Below are positions 1 through 8,305 of a stretch of DNA of 32,828 nucleotides, piece by piece. The stretch is from NCBI RefSeq assembly GCF_014646875.1, contig NZ_BMOC01000022.1, positions 1 through 32,828 of the forward strand, given 5' to 3'. The DNA is from Halobellus salinus (GTDB taxonomy: Archaea > Halobacteriota > Halobacteria > Halobacteriales > Haloferacaceae). The position numbers and the translations under genes are program-made. The notes under the pieces are model-generated. The model was not told the DNA's origin. It was given only the letters and a program-made list of their open reading frames with translations, and made no database searches. Numbering within the stretch: the first letter of the stretch is position 1; every line of letters begins with the position of its first letter.

Positions 1-2
1 TT

Positions 3-284
3 AGTTTCGCGGCCTCTTGGATCGATGATCATCTCGGTGACTATCTTCAAAAGTTACGCTAGGTACTATTCGGGGTAACCAACCTCAACGTAGATGTAAT
101 CGGAGAGGACAAGGCACTCAATAAACAGGAAGACGCCGAAAGGGATATTGAAGACTACCTGAACAACCGGGCTGCCTCCCGTGGAGCCGAGTATGGTATT
201 GCCACTGACGGAATCAACTGGACTATTATCCGAATCGAACTCGGCGGCGACTATCTTGATTACGATAGAATTGGACCAACGCCG
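3..284 (+). pseudogene. 5' part of the type IIG restriction-modification gene, interrupted by an in-frame TAG
   Basis: The frame of the downstream methyltransferase gene stays open back to a TAG at 60-62 and still looks coding before it (WIDDHLGDYLQKLR, then stop, then VLFGVTNLNVDVIGEDKAL). The stretch from 63 to 284 contains GAEYGIATDG and WTIIRIELGGD, which resembles the N-terminal nuclease region of type I and type IIG restriction enzymes. No ATG, GTG or TTG occurs in frame between the TAG and the TTG at 285. The simplest reading is one long gene starting left of the window and broken by a premature amber codon or a sequencing error. Recoding of the TAG is possible but there is no evidence for it. 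Confidence 0.6.
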
Positions 285-3263
285 TTGGACTTTCGAGATG
301 AACTTCTGAAGATTGCCTCCGAGCGAACCTCGGTTTCTTACTCAGGCGCATCGGAAATAAATACAGACGAGAAAGTTCAGGAATTCGTCGAAATTTTCTT
401 TAAGGATAATCTGAACCAACTGCTCACTCAGGATGCTCCGAAGCAGATTCGCCGGAGAAAACAGGCCGGAATTGAGGAGTTTTACGATTTATATGTCCAG
501 CTGCTGTTCGGGGAAGGATCAAAAAGTTATGACTATGACACTACACTAATTGACACAATCAGATCTCCTAGTTCTGCCTCAGACGCCGACGTTCGGAAGT
601 TCGCGATTAAATTGGTAAATCGTCTTCTGTTCGTCAAGTTCCTCGAAGATAACGAAGTGCTTCCTGAGAAGTTCTTGACCGAACGAGTTGAGAAGTATAG
701 GGAAGCCAGTGAGGTCGATCAGCTCACAGGTGGACTCTACAAGACTCAACTCCAGCCAATCTTCTTTTCTCTGTTCAACACAGAAAAAAACGACCGCATC
801 TCGAAGCACAAAGGTGGGTGGTTTGATAGTGTTGAGTACTTGAACGGCAGCTTGTTTGCTCCCTCTGAAGACGAGCGAAAGTACGACGTAGACGACGATA
901 TGCTAATTAACGTCGTCAGAGACCTCATCGAGGGCCACAAACTCGAGGAAGACAATGGGAGTCTCGACCCGTCTGTTCTCGGCCAAGTATTCGAGATGAC
1001 GATCAACCACATCAACAGTGGTCAAAGCCAGAAGGACGAAGGTGCCTACTACACTCCGAACGACGTAATTCAGCTGATAAATAAAAAAACGATTGATCCG
1101 AAGGTCCACGAAATTCTAGTGGATACTTACAGCAAGCAGATAGTAAAAAAATCTGGGATGGAGCCAGAGAACGCCAGAGAGTTTGTCTCTTCCAACGGTC
1201 TTGGGGAGATGCTTGGACAAATTGAGCAAGGAGAAGGCTACTTTGGTGACACGGATGCTTTGAAGGAGGCATACGAGCGTCTTGGAAGGCTGAGAGTGAT
1301 TGACCCTGCCTGCGGTTCCGGTCACTTTCTAACGGGTGTTATGGACGAAATTCACAGGGTACGAATGTCGTTACTTCGTGGCTGGAAAGGCGACAGCCTG
1401 GAAGATGCCGATATATATGATGCGAAGAAAGAGTTGGTATTAAACTCAATTTATGGCGTCGATATCAACCCGATCGCTGTCGAGATTGCGAAGCTGCGTG
1501 TGTGGCTGAAAATGGTCGAAGAGGGCTGGGAACCAGATTACGGCGAGCTCCCAAACATTGATATCAATATCGTTGCAGGAAACTCTCTGGTTGGTATTCC
1601 CGCGATCAGTGTAGGCCAGTCCCAACTACAGGACTTTGACTTAGATATATCCGAACTTCGACAAGTTCGAGAAGAATATAAGGAGGGAGAAATTACTCGC
1701 CGCGAACTGGATAACAAGATCGAGTCTCTACGGCCTGAATTAGATGAGAGCTTCCTTTCACAAATCAACCATTATTTCGAGGAAACAATCAGCAAGGAGA
1801 ACGAGTGGCTGAAACTAACTGACGGGTTAACAAATCTCTATCCATCTATCAAAAAAGTCACAATACGGAGGGTGGATGAAGAACAGCTTACTGACAAACA
1901 AAAAACTAATATAGAAAATGAAGGCTTCTACGTTGAACCGAGGTATGAGAAGAGTGCGAAGGTCGAGGAAGGAGATATTGACAATATAGACGATTTCAGC
2001 CAGTTCCTGAACAACGGCCTCAAGCTGGAACTGGAGCGGCAGCCTCTCCAAACAGATCTTAGACTGCTACAGAATCTCCGAAGTCATATAAACTCCCCAG
2101 ACCTCGCATATGGGCCCTTCCATTGGCCAGTTGAATTCCCCGAAGCCGCAACGGAAGATCAGAACGGGGACTACGACGTAGAGTTTGATTTGGTAGTCGG
2201 TAATCCGCCCTACGGTGATGTTCAAACCGAGGTGGAGAAGCAGTTCACTAAGGGCTACAAGACCGGGAACGTGAACGATGTTATTGCCCCATTCATAGAA
2301 AGACAAGTTAATATTCTGAAAGACGGCGGATACTTTGGTAATATTGCCGCCTTGCTTTTCGCCTATCAAGGAACTGCGTCGAACATTCGAGAGGTTATTC
2401 GCGACGGGCTGGCAAATCCAGAGGTAGCTTGCTTTAGTCGGAGGCCACAACAGGTGTTTGCAGGGTCTCAAGCCCGAACTGGTATCATCACTGCTAAGAA
2501 GGAGGATGTGGATGATAGTTCAATTTACACTAGCAAGTTCCTGAGGTTCAGTGAAAATAATCGACGTAAAGTATTCAATAGTATTGAGTACGAGTCAACC
2601 GACGGTCTAACCCTCGGAAATAGAATTGGCGGTGGAAAGGATAAGAGTCTTCCAAAAATCGGGAGTAGCACTCTTCGAAGTATCCTCGAGAAACTGAAAC
2701 AGAACTCTGATAATACGATAGATGATGTCTCAACTCGCTCTACTGAAACAAGCTATGCGGTTTGGAGGTCAAGACACCCTGCGTACTTCATCAATCCTTG
2801 CTTAGATAATTTGTATCCGGCAGGGGAGAAACCCCAGGACTTCGATCCATTCTACTTCAGTTCCGAGATAGAGCAGAAGGCGGCGTTCGTCGTCCTCCAC
2901 TCAAATCTTTTCTATACTTACTGGATGGTATACGAGAACGAGAGAGACCTGAATTGGAAATCTATTGACCCGTTCCCTCTACCAAAAAAAGACAGGCTGG
3001 AGGCGAAAGAAGATGAGATCGAAGAGGTTGCCAACGAGTTGTGGGATGAAATTCAGACACGGTTCGTCGGTGACGACAAAGAAGTAATTGAACAGGCTGG
3101 AGCTCTGAAACCAATTGCGGATGCCACGGACGAGCTTTTTGGCCCGATGTTCGACTTGACAGACGAGGAGATTGAATATGTACAAGAGTACGACAAAGAG
3201 TACCGGCTGAATGACGTAGACCAAACTCAACTGGTTTCTAAGTCGTTCAGTTGGCAAAACTGA
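285..3263 (+). CDS. Type IIG restriction-modification protein, methyltransferase and specificity part (Eco57I class)
   Basis: This 992-residue frame carries the two hallmarks of an N6-adenine methyltransferase: a SAM-binding motif I (DPACGSGHFLTG, near residue 340) and the catalytic NPPY motif (VVGNPPYGD, near residue 638). The wide gap between them is usual in the Eco57I/type IIG and PglX-like group. The last 300 residues should hold the target recognition region. Such enzymes methylate one DNA strand of their site and cut unmodified DNA when the fused N-terminal nuclease domain is present. Here that domain is upstream (63-284) and has no start codon of its own, so the TTG at 285 is only the first formal start. 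If the TAG at 60-62 is real, the product may be a solitary methyltransferase or be inactive. A BREX PglX is an alternative, but no other BREX genes are seen. The gene converges on the cluster at 3444-5128. Confidence 0.8.
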   Translation: MDFRDELLKIASERTSVSYSGASEINTDEKVQEFVEIFFKDNLNQLLTQDAPKQIRRRKQAGIEEFYDLYVQLLFGEGSKSYDYDTTLIDTIRSPSSASDADVRKFAIKLVNRLLFVKFLEDNEVLPEKFLTERVEKYREASEVDQLTGGLYKTQLQPIFFSLFNTEKNDRISKHKGGWFDSVEYLNGSLFAPSEDERKYDVDDDMLINVVRDLIEGHKLEEDNGSLDPSVLGQVFEMTINHINSGQSQKDEGAYYTPNDVIQLINKKTIDPKVHEILVDTYSKQIVKKSGMEPENAREFVSSNGLGEMLGQIEQGEGYFGDTDALKEAYERLGRLRVIDPACGSGHFLTGVMDEIHRVRMSLLRGWKGDSLEDADIYDAKKELVLNSIYGVDINPIAVEIAKLRVWLKMVEEGWEPDYGELPNIDINIVAGNSLVGIPAISVGQSQLQDFDLDISELRQVREEYKEGEITRRELDNKIESLRPELDESFLSQINHYFEETISKENEWLKLTDGLTNLYPSIKKVTIRRVDEEQLTDKQKTNIENEGFYVEPRYEKSAKVEEGDIDNIDDFSQFLNNGLKLELERQPLQTDLRLLQNLRSHINSPDLAYGPFHWPVEFPEAATEDQNGDYDVEFDLVVGNPPYGDVQTEVEKQFTKGYKTGNVNDVIAPFIERQVNILKDGGYFGNIAALLFAYQGTASNIREVIRDGLANPEVACFSRRPQQVFAGSQARTGIITAKKEDVDDSSIYTSKFLRFSENNRRKVFNSIEYESTDGLTLGNRIGGGKDKSLPKIGSSTLRSILEKLKQNSDNTIDDVSTRSTETSYAVWRSRHPAYFINPCLDNLYPAGEKPQDFDPFYFSSEIEQKAAFVVLHSNLFYTYWMVYENERDLNWKSIDPFPLPKKDRLEAKEDEIEEVANELWDEIQTRFVGDDKEVIEQAGALKPIADATDELFGPMFDLTDEEIEYVQEYDKEYRLNDVDQTQLVSKSFSWQN

Positions 3264-3443
3264 TGTTTCCCGAGGTTCATCCACTTCGCACGATTCCCAC
3301 ACTAACAGCGACTCCGAACGTCTCTTTCGCCATCTACAGCAAGCTAAGAACAGCGTACATCAAGTGTACAGCGCTTTCAATTCGTTAGAGCTTATCTACC
3401 GACCCGTGTGAGTTTTTATAAAACCCGCTATGTACTAATGATG

Positions 3444-3671
3444 TCACTCTATCGGGGGACGGAGATCTCGACGCCGGAAGTCCATCGTCTGACCTGACTC
3501 AAATTCAACTCGGTACAAGCGGGCATCCTGCTCATCTCCGATAATCTCGTCTACATCGTCACTCAACGCAGAGACAATGGTTCCGTGCTGTCCGTGGTAT
3601 TGCTGGTGATCAACGTCAGTCTCGTCAGGGATATCTACCCGAACGCGGTCTCCTTCGCTAAACTCTATCAT
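3444..3671 (-). CDS. Small SH3/KOW-like hypothetical protein
   Basis: The gene encodes 75 residues that are rich in Asp and Glu. The opening FSEGDRVRVDIPD, the central HGQHGTIV and the later YRVEFESGQTMDFRRRDL form the usual pattern of a five-stranded SH3-like barrel (KOW or L21e-like), common in small haloarchaeal proteins. No catalytic residues are evident and its partner is unknown. It is the last gene of a minus-strand cluster, 18 bases after the zinc-ribbon gene, and faces the end of the restriction-modification gene. The fold assignment is inference from the hydrophobic pattern; no function is claimed. Confidence 0.7.
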   Translation of the reverse strand: MIEFSEGDRVRVDIPDETDVDHQQYHGQHGTIVSALSDDVDEIIGDEQDARLYRVEFESGQTMDFRRRDLRPPIE

Positions 3672-3689
3672 ACCGAGATTAAGACAATG

Positions 3690-3887
3690 TCACCGGTCTA
3701 ACTTACTGTACGGAATCATCTCTGACCACTCATAACCACACGAATTACACGTATAGCATTTCTTGATCCCGGAGCCTTCCTGTTTTTCCTGTATCCATAC
3801 GTCGCTGTCGCGGTTACATTGAAGACAGCGTTCGGAGACTTTGCGAGCAACGTCCATTTCTGTGTTTGAGTGTCGCCGTTTGGTCAT
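3690..3887 (-). CDS. Zinc-ribbon protein resembling TFIIS/RpoM C-ribbon
   Basis: The protein is 65 residues long when started at the ATG at 3887. A 21-residue longer frame starts at 3950, but its extension (TAASPAVCRRLLYPILNN) does not look like part of a ribbon domain. Two knuckles, CLQC and CNSCGYEW, are separated by about 22 residues containing a charged stretch, matching the C-terminal zinc ribbon of TFIIS and RNA polymerase subunit M, where the ribbon reaches the active site. The acidic DE pair of true cleavage factors is not present, so transcript-cleavage activity is doubtful. It may simply bind nucleic acid. It lies between the nuclease-domain gene and the SH3-like gene and is probably cotranscribed with them. 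Confidence 0.75.
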   Translation of the reverse strand: MTKRRHSNTEMDVARKVSERCLQCNRDSDVWIQEKQEGSGIKKCYTCNSCGYEWSEMIPYSKLDR

Positions 3888-3946
3888 ATATTTGTTATTC
3901 AGAATAGGATACAATAACCGTCTACAGACCGCTGGTGAAGCCGCAG

Positions 3947-5128
3947 TCAAATCACGTCTTCAGTTGTCGTTGCGTTCCTGAAACTGGCTAAATCAGAGTA
4001 TACCCTACCTTGCGGAGCTTTTCGCTTGTAGGGAATAGGATCCTCAAGTTCATATAGCGTTCCTGGTTCAAAGATCACTACTTCGTCGCCAGGATCAAAC
4101 CCTGCTTCATCTCCTGTGTATGATTCTGCTTCGCGTGCTAAGGTGGCTTCCTCAGCCGGAACAATCTCCTTGATGCTAGCGATGTAGCGTATCTCCTGTG
4201 GCTCCCCTGCAACGTAGAACGCGGCGTACTCTGGATTCTGACCAACTCGAACGAAGCCCCACGCATTGTTCTCTTTGAGGAACTGAATCCCGGACTTACG
4301 AGTGGGGAATATAGCAGTTTGAGAGTCACCAGCACCAGATATTTCACTTCGTGGAATACTCCCTACTATTGCGTTCCTCCCTTGGCCAGGTACCCACTCA
4401 GCACTATCCTCCTTCTGGAGTTCTTGCTCGCCCGCCCACTCAAACTGGACTCCGTCCTCACTCTGCTGTTTGAGGGACGTTGATAATACATCGACAAACT
4501 GTTTTGCTCCATCTTGGACCGTCTGCGAGACAGAGTCCCCAATCTCGTCTGTGACGACTTGTGTGATACGATTAGCAATTGTAGCCTTCTTTTCACGAAG
4601 ATCAGTCGCTGCTCGTTGAGTCGTCTCGATATTTTCTGCAATTCGCTCCGCCTCGCCAGTCTTGATTGATTCTCGAGAGAGCGTATGTAGGAGATGAGCG
4701 TTGTTTTCGAGATTACCTAAAGAGATTTCGCCGAGTGAGACCTCGTCGGGGCGTTCTCTACCCTTCTTCCGCTTCAGTAATTCAAACTGAGTGCCATTAG
4801 TCAGCAGTCCCCAATCTACACCTACCTGCCGCATATAAATCTTCAGTTGATTCCGGTGCGAATCTGAAATAGCCGTATCGACTCCCTTGGCTTCCACAAA
4901 GACAACCGGAGCACCCTCAATCATCAGCGCGTAATCCACTTTCTTCGTGCCTACCCCCATCTGAACTGAGTACTCTAGTTCGACATCTTCAGAGAGCATA
5001 TTCCAACCCAAGATCTCCAATAGTGGCTCGATAAGTTTTCTCCGAGTGTTCTGCTCGTTCATCTGGGGAGAGGAGTCAATAAGCGACTGAGATCTCTCAA
5101 CATAATCGGCTAACTCATCTTTGTTCAT
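3947..5128 (-). CDS. Protein with type I restriction HsdR-N-like nuclease domain
   Basis: The N-terminal 140 residues match the stand-alone HsdR-N family: NTRRKLIEPLLEILGW near the start, then KVDYALMIEGAPVVFVEAKG, where the Asp and the E-x-K of a PD-(D/E)xK nuclease core are all present, followed by QLKIYMRQVGVDWGLLTNG. The middle (about 150-230) is helical and may be a coiled coil. The C-terminal 150 residues include a small region like those attached to such nucleases, but I cannot name it. No helicase motor is present, so it is not a complete HsdR. Such orphan proteins are frequent beside methyltransferases and on mobile elements. It starts the minus-strand cluster that ends at 3444 and faces the type IIG gene, so a shared defence role is plausible but inferred. 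Confidence 0.75.
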   Translation of the reverse strand: MNKDELADYVERSQSLIDSSPQMNEQNTRRKLIEPLLEILGWNMLSEDVELEYSVQMGVGTKKVDYALMIEGAPVVFVEAKGVDTAISDSHRNQLKIYMRQVGVDWGLLTNGTQFELLKRKKGRERPDEVSLGEISLGNLENNAHLLHTLSRESIKTGEAERIAENIETTQRAATDLREKKATIANRITQVVTDEIGDSVSQTVQDGAKQFVDVLSTSLKQQSEDGVQFEWAGEQELQKEDSAEWVPGQGRNAIVGSIPRSEISGAGDSQTAIFPTRKSGIQFLKENNAWGFVRVGQNPEYAAFYVAGEPQEIRYIASIKEIVPAEEATLAREAESYTGDEAGFDPGDEVVIFEPGTLYELEDPIPYKRKAPQGRVYSDLASFRNATTTEDVI

Positions 5129-5254
5129 AAGTCGAGTTTTTTACCGCTGATACATATGAATAAGGGTACCATCTAAAGTTAGCGGCGGTTATGAAACGTT
5201 GATCTTACTATTTCTCAACGGTAGCAGCGTCTGGTAAAATAAACAAGCAATTAG

Positions 5255-5368
5255 CAGAAACCGAGTCGACAAGCGGCTCAAGAAGCCCTCATAGAGCACT
5301 TTGAGCAGGTGGGTCTCGGTAGGAAACAAGCTGCAAAATTAGCACAAGAGTTCACTGCTGAGAGGTAA
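5255..5368 (+). pseudogene. Remnant of a small helical protein gene
   Basis: The frame directly after the TAG at 5252-5254 reads QKPSRQAAQEALIEHFEQVG followed by LGRKQAAKLAQEFTAER and a stop. It has the amphipathic pattern and Ala/Glu/Arg content of a real helical C-terminus, but there is no start codon and the frame upstream is closed. It looks like the tail of a decayed gene. The parent family is not recognised. Confidence 0.3.
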
Positions 5369-5620
5369 CTAGCTATAGCGACCGGAGAACTGGGTTCATC
5401 AAGCATTACCCCTACCATTCGCATATTTTGATTGATTACTGGACATCTGCGTCTGAAATCCCCTCGTTCACGGCCTGTATCGTCGGAATTTTCACCGGAA
5501 TCACGGTGTGTCCCCACGGCCTGGGGATTGGCGATAATCCGAAATTTCTGCTACTACAGTAGGTATTTCTACTTTCACTCCGGTTGGCGATTCTTTTAGT
5601 CGGTTAAGCTCGACATCTAA

Positions 5621-5662
5621 GATAAGGGAGTCAGCAGTTGTCACACGCTCAGACTCCCTATC
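5621..5662. repeat. Inverted repeat just upstream of the zinc-finger microgene
   Basis: The arms GATAAGGGAGTC and GACTCCCTATC pair over 11 of 12 bases around a 19-base loop. The right arm ends 8 bases before the ATG at 5670. It could be an operator, a 5' UTR hairpin or a terminator of something upstream. The position favours control of the following gene. Confidence 0.55.
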
Positions 5663-5669
5663 CCCCCCT

Positions 5670-5807
5670 ATGTCCGCTCAGCGATCGCCCCTTGGCAGCT
5701 GTCCGTTCTGTGGTGAAGAGATACCACAGAGTAACATCCTCATTGAGTACGAGGGTGGGATCTTCGCGGAGTGTCCTGAGTGCGAAGTTCCGGTTGAGCC
5801 AGAATAG
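5670..5807 (+). CDS. 45-residue zinc-finger microprotein
   Basis: This small frame starts at an ATG and encodes CPFCGEEI in its first third and CPECEVPVEPE at its end. That is a pair of CxxC knuckles separated by about 20 residues, the layout of a small zinc ribbon, with an acidic tail typical of haloarchaea. Such microproteins are abundant in haloarchaea and are often missed by gene callers because of their length. Longer overlapping frames on both strands lack any such pattern. A hairpin sits immediately upstream. The role is unknown; protein or nucleic-acid binding is the general expectation. A second protein of exactly the same length with a CPHCG knuckle lies at 9712-9849. Confidence 0.7.
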   Translation: MSAQRSPLGSCPFCGEEIPQSNILIEYEGGIFAECPECEVPVEPE

Positions 5808-6075
5808 AGGGACCGGGCTACTCGGCCAATGTAATATCTCAATTGGACGTGCTTGTTCAACGCTGAACGACTATACGAACGGTGGATTGGCCGCAGAGGG
5901 AGTGTAGCAGCGATCAGGCCAGTCAAATTATTACAGTCCCAATCGAGCGTCTTCTTTCTGTACGAAATTAGAGCGAGATCTGTAGCTGGGAGATCGGTCG
6001 GCTCAAGCGATTTTGCTATCACTTACTCCATTCACGTACAAACTCGAGAAGCTACCTACATAGGTCAATCATCGA
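5808..6075. other. Non-coding stretch of 268 bases
   Basis: I see no convincing gene. Two overlapping frames cross this region but have atypical composition and start inside the zinc-finger gene or its shadow. No hairpin or repeat stands out. Confidence 0.4.
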
Positions 6076-6153
6076 ATGGCTTCTGAAGACTATACCCTCC
6101 TTGTAGAACTAAAAGAAGAGGGAAAATTGATATTATTGGATAATCGACCTTGA
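6076..6153 (+). CDS. Possible 25-residue leader peptide
   Basis: An ATG opens a frame reading MASEDYTLLVELKEEGKLIL and ends three bases before the ATG of the beta-propeller gene. The composition is haloarchaeal-like, but the likely TATA box of the next gene lies inside it, which argues that it is chance or a relic of an upstream-initiated transcript. Confidence 0.25.
   Translation: MASEDYTLLVELKEEGKLILLDNRP
6126..6135 (+). promoter_or_regulatory. Probable TATA box of the beta-propeller gene
   Basis: The sequence ATTGATATTA is centred about 26 bases upstream of the ATG at 6157. This is the spacing expected for a leaderless haloarchaeal transcript. Confidence 0.45.
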
Positions 6154-6156
6154 GTT

Positions 6157-7479
6157 ATGAGTACTCGGCGAGAAGTTATGAATTATATCGGGACAGCCGC
6201 GATTGGGGGTATTGTTGGGTACTACGTTGGAGCACAGGAACTCCTCGGTATCCAATCAGAAGAGGTAGTGAGGAGTCCTGAACCTGAAGAGACAACAGAA
6301 AATTCAGTAGAAGAATCGACAGAAGAGCCGACAGAAGAACCGACAGAAGAACCGACAGAAGATAACACTGGAAGCGAATCGGGACTTGTCAGTTCGGCGT
6401 TCCCTCGTTTTCAGTATAATAATCGAAATACGGGCCATCCCCCAGACATAGAAGGCCCGGCAGGATCGCCAACAGCCCGCTGGACATTTAGTGTAGATGG
6501 TAATAATCACACTACGCCAGCTATTCACCAAGGTACTGCTTATTTCGGTGGTGGCGGCGGAAAAGAAAACCAGAATAAGAACGTATACGCGGTGAATACC
6601 TCCAGTGGAAGTGAAATCTGGCGGTTCGAGAATGACGCTGCTTTCCAGTCCAGTGCAGCAGTTGGCGAACGTGCAGTATATATTGCGGATAACAACGGAG
6701 AATTATTTGCGCTTGACCCGGATGACGGATCAGTAATCTGGAGTGCTGATTTTGGACAGGCAAGTTACACTGCGTCTCCAGTCTTAGCGAATGATACTGT
6801 GTACATTGGCGATCCGGACACCGGGGGTGTATTCGGCTTCGATACTCAAACCGGTGAGCAGGTATGGGCGTTCAGTACCCAGGGGGGTGTCACTGCTTCC
6901 CCAGCATTAGCAGGTGGAAATGTTTATTTCGGTACTGAAATGGGGGATGTCTACGCAGTCAATACGGCTGACGAAAGCGTTAGATGGGAGTTTGCTGCTG
7001 TCGGAGAAGTGACCGGCGCACCCGTCATCCAGGATGGACTGGTATTTGTGACAACTGCTACGGGGACGGTTCAGGCCATCACAACCGAAAACGCACAGGA
7101 AGAATGGAGAACAGAGACTGATGAGCAGATTCGTTCATCTCCTGCGATTGATAGCTCCTCCCTCTACGTCGGTGATGGCGAACTATTTGATAGGCCAGGA
7201 AAACTCTACTCACTAGATACGGACACTGGTGAAATCGAGTGGTCATTTGATACTGAAGGATCATTTGGTGGTCGTAGAGGCGCAATAATCCGTTCCCCTA
7301 CTGTAGGCTCAGAACGTGTGTATTTCGGAGTCGACTCAAACAAAGTGTACGCAGTTAACAAAGATGACGGGACAGAGGTATGGCAGTTTGATACCGGTGT
7401 TGTGCTCTCTTCACCCGCTATTTTTGAGGATGTTCTTTATTTAGGGGCAGACAATGACACAGTCTACGCGCTTGAATAA
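6157..7479 (+). CDS. Exported PQQ-like (WD40-type) beta-propeller protein with Tat signal
   Basis: The protein has 440 residues. It begins with a twin-arginine signal (MSTRREVMNYIG followed by a hydrophobic stretch of glycines and alanines), so it should be exported folded and possibly stay anchored by this segment. Residues 35-75 are an acidic linker built of repeated STEEPTEEPTE units. From about residue 90 to the end there are seven or eight repeats of the pattern VYAVN/ALDPDDGSxxW, each about 38-40 residues. This is the PQQ-like beta-propeller repeat typical of surface-exposed haloarchaeal proteins. No enzyme residues for a quinoprotein dehydrogenase are evident, so a binding or scaffold role is more likely. 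It stands alone on the plus strand with its own promoter. The neighbouring genes give no hint of a substrate. Confidence 0.88.
   Translation: MSTRREVMNYIGTAAIGGIVGYYVGAQELLGIQSEEVVRSPEPEETTENSVEESTEEPTEEPTEEPTEDNTGSESGLVSSAFPRFQYNNRNTGHPPDIEGPAGSPTARWTFSVDGNNHTTPAIHQGTAYFGGGGGKENQNKNVYAVNTSSGSEIWRFENDAAFQSSAAVGERAVYIADNNGELFALDPDDGSVIWSADFGQASYTASPVLANDTVYIGDPDTGGVFGFDTQTGEQVWAFSTQGGVTASPALAGGNVYFGTEMGDVYAVNTADESVRWEFAAVGEVTGAPVIQDGLVFVTTATGTVQAITTENAQEEWRTETDEQIRSSPAIDSSSLYVGDGELFDRPGKLYSLDTDTGEIEWSFDTEGSFGGRRGAIIRSPTVGSERVYFGVDSNKVYAVNKDDGTEVWQFDTGVVLSSPAIFEDVLYLGADNDTVYALE
6310..6362 (+). repeat. 12-base tandem repeat encoding the acidic linker
   Basis: About four imperfect copies of a unit like GAAGAACCGACA encode the EEPT units that join the signal region to the propeller. 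Copy number is likely to vary between strains. Confidence 0.75.
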
Positions 7480-7569
7480 ACTGAAAATGTCGTAGAATGG
7501 CTCCCGAATCTGAGTAGGGATTATCCACTACAGAGGCTATCTGTAGCTTCTGATGAGCAGCCCCGCTTC

Positions 7570-7812
7570 CTACTCGGCTGGTTTGCCGTACTCAATCTTG
7601 TCCTGTAAAAAGCATCGAAGACATTTCCACTCCTCATCGGCTGCGGAATCAGATACTCCGATAACACGTTTCCCAACAGATTCAGAGACGAGTCGGTACT
7701 CAACAGCAGGTTTACACGCAGGCGTCTTTGGGCTCTCTTCAGACAAGGGCTTGTGCAGCTTTGTCTTCGACGTATCGCCTGTTGCGACGAGGTACTGCTT
7801 CTTAGTCTCCAC
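7570..7812 (-). CDS. Small hypothetical protein with paired cysteines
   Basis: The gene encodes 80 residues from a GTG start. There is one Cys in the middle (TPACKPAVEYRLV) and a CxxC near the end (WKCLRCFLQDKIEYG), which together could bind a metal. The composition (Glu, Lys, Ser) fits its neighbours. A plus-strand frame of similar length overlaps it and looks like the shadow. I do not recognise the family; similar small Cys proteins are common on haloarchaeal plasmids and viruses. It would be transcribed towards the end of the beta-propeller gene. Confidence 0.45.
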   Translation of the reverse strand: METKKQYLVATGDTSKTKLHKPLSEESPKTPACKPAVEYRLVSESVGKRVIGVSDSAADEEWKCLRCFLQDKIEYGKPAE

Positions 7813-7993
7813 AGATGGCGTAGAAAATGGCTGTAAGTGTAATAAATCTACATCTGGTAGAGTGAGTTATAGAAGGATTCGCAGGATGTGACTGTCCCAA
7901 GCTTGCCAAGACTAGAGTTCAAGATATGGAGCACAAGTCCTGCCCAGAGACGTTACGAAATTAGTTTGTGCCTGCCAACAAGTTGCCAACAGT

Positions 7994-8227
7994 ATGAGAC
8001 TTCCCTCCCCCTCATACAGAGAGCACGTAGAACTTGTAGCGACTGTTCTCGTAACTATCACAATCCTCCAATATCTCGGCGTCTTAGGACGCTCTGGAGA
8101 CATTGACGTAGTATTTCTTGTCGTTTTGGGGATTACCCTTCCAATATTCACCTACCTTCTGACAGTTGCTGGTGAAAATATTGAGTGGATGTCAAAGTGG
8201 GATAGAATGGTTCAGGCCGATGAATGA
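7994..8227 (+). CDS. Small two-helix membrane protein
   Basis: The protein has 77 residues. A charged start (MRLPSPSYREHVE) is followed by a hydrophobic helix (LVATVLVTITILQYLGVLG), a short polar turn (RSGDID), a second helix (VVFLVVLGITLPIFTYLLTV) and a charged tail (ENIEWMSKWDRMVQADE). This is a helical hairpin with both ends probably on the cytoplasmic side. The family is not recognised. Frames on the other strand and frame here have no comparable pattern. Holin-like or regulatory roles are possible, but nothing in the context supports one. Confidence 0.6.
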   Translation: MRLPSPSYREHVELVATVLVTITILQYLGVLGRSGDIDVVFLVVLGITLPIFTYLLTVAGENIEWMSKWDRMVQADE

Positions 8228-8305
8228 CCCCGGTTAGGACAAGTAAATATGTCAGTCTCAACATCGCATCTGAACCTTACTTCACCCCACTCGGAAATGA
8301 CAGTC

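Larger units (their letters stand above)
5129..5669. other. Intergenic region of 541 bases
   Basis: No full-length gene is visible. The left part should hold the promoter of the nuclease-domain gene that starts at 5128. It also contains a short coding-looking remnant (5255-5368) and a strong inverted repeat (5621-5662) just before the zinc-finger microgene. Longer minus-strand frames here have no recognisable composition. Confidence 0.5.

Noticed and set aside
5638-6022. Frames of 89 and 114 codons on opposite strands near 5.7-6.0 kb
   Set aside because: Their composition is rich in Ser, Arg and Leu with no domain pattern, and they overlap the zinc-finger microgene, which has clear Cys knuckles.
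7480-7510. A TGTCGTAGAATGG string resembling the dispersed repeat end
   Set aside because: Only about 10 of 14 core positions match, there is no inverted partner and no match beyond the core.
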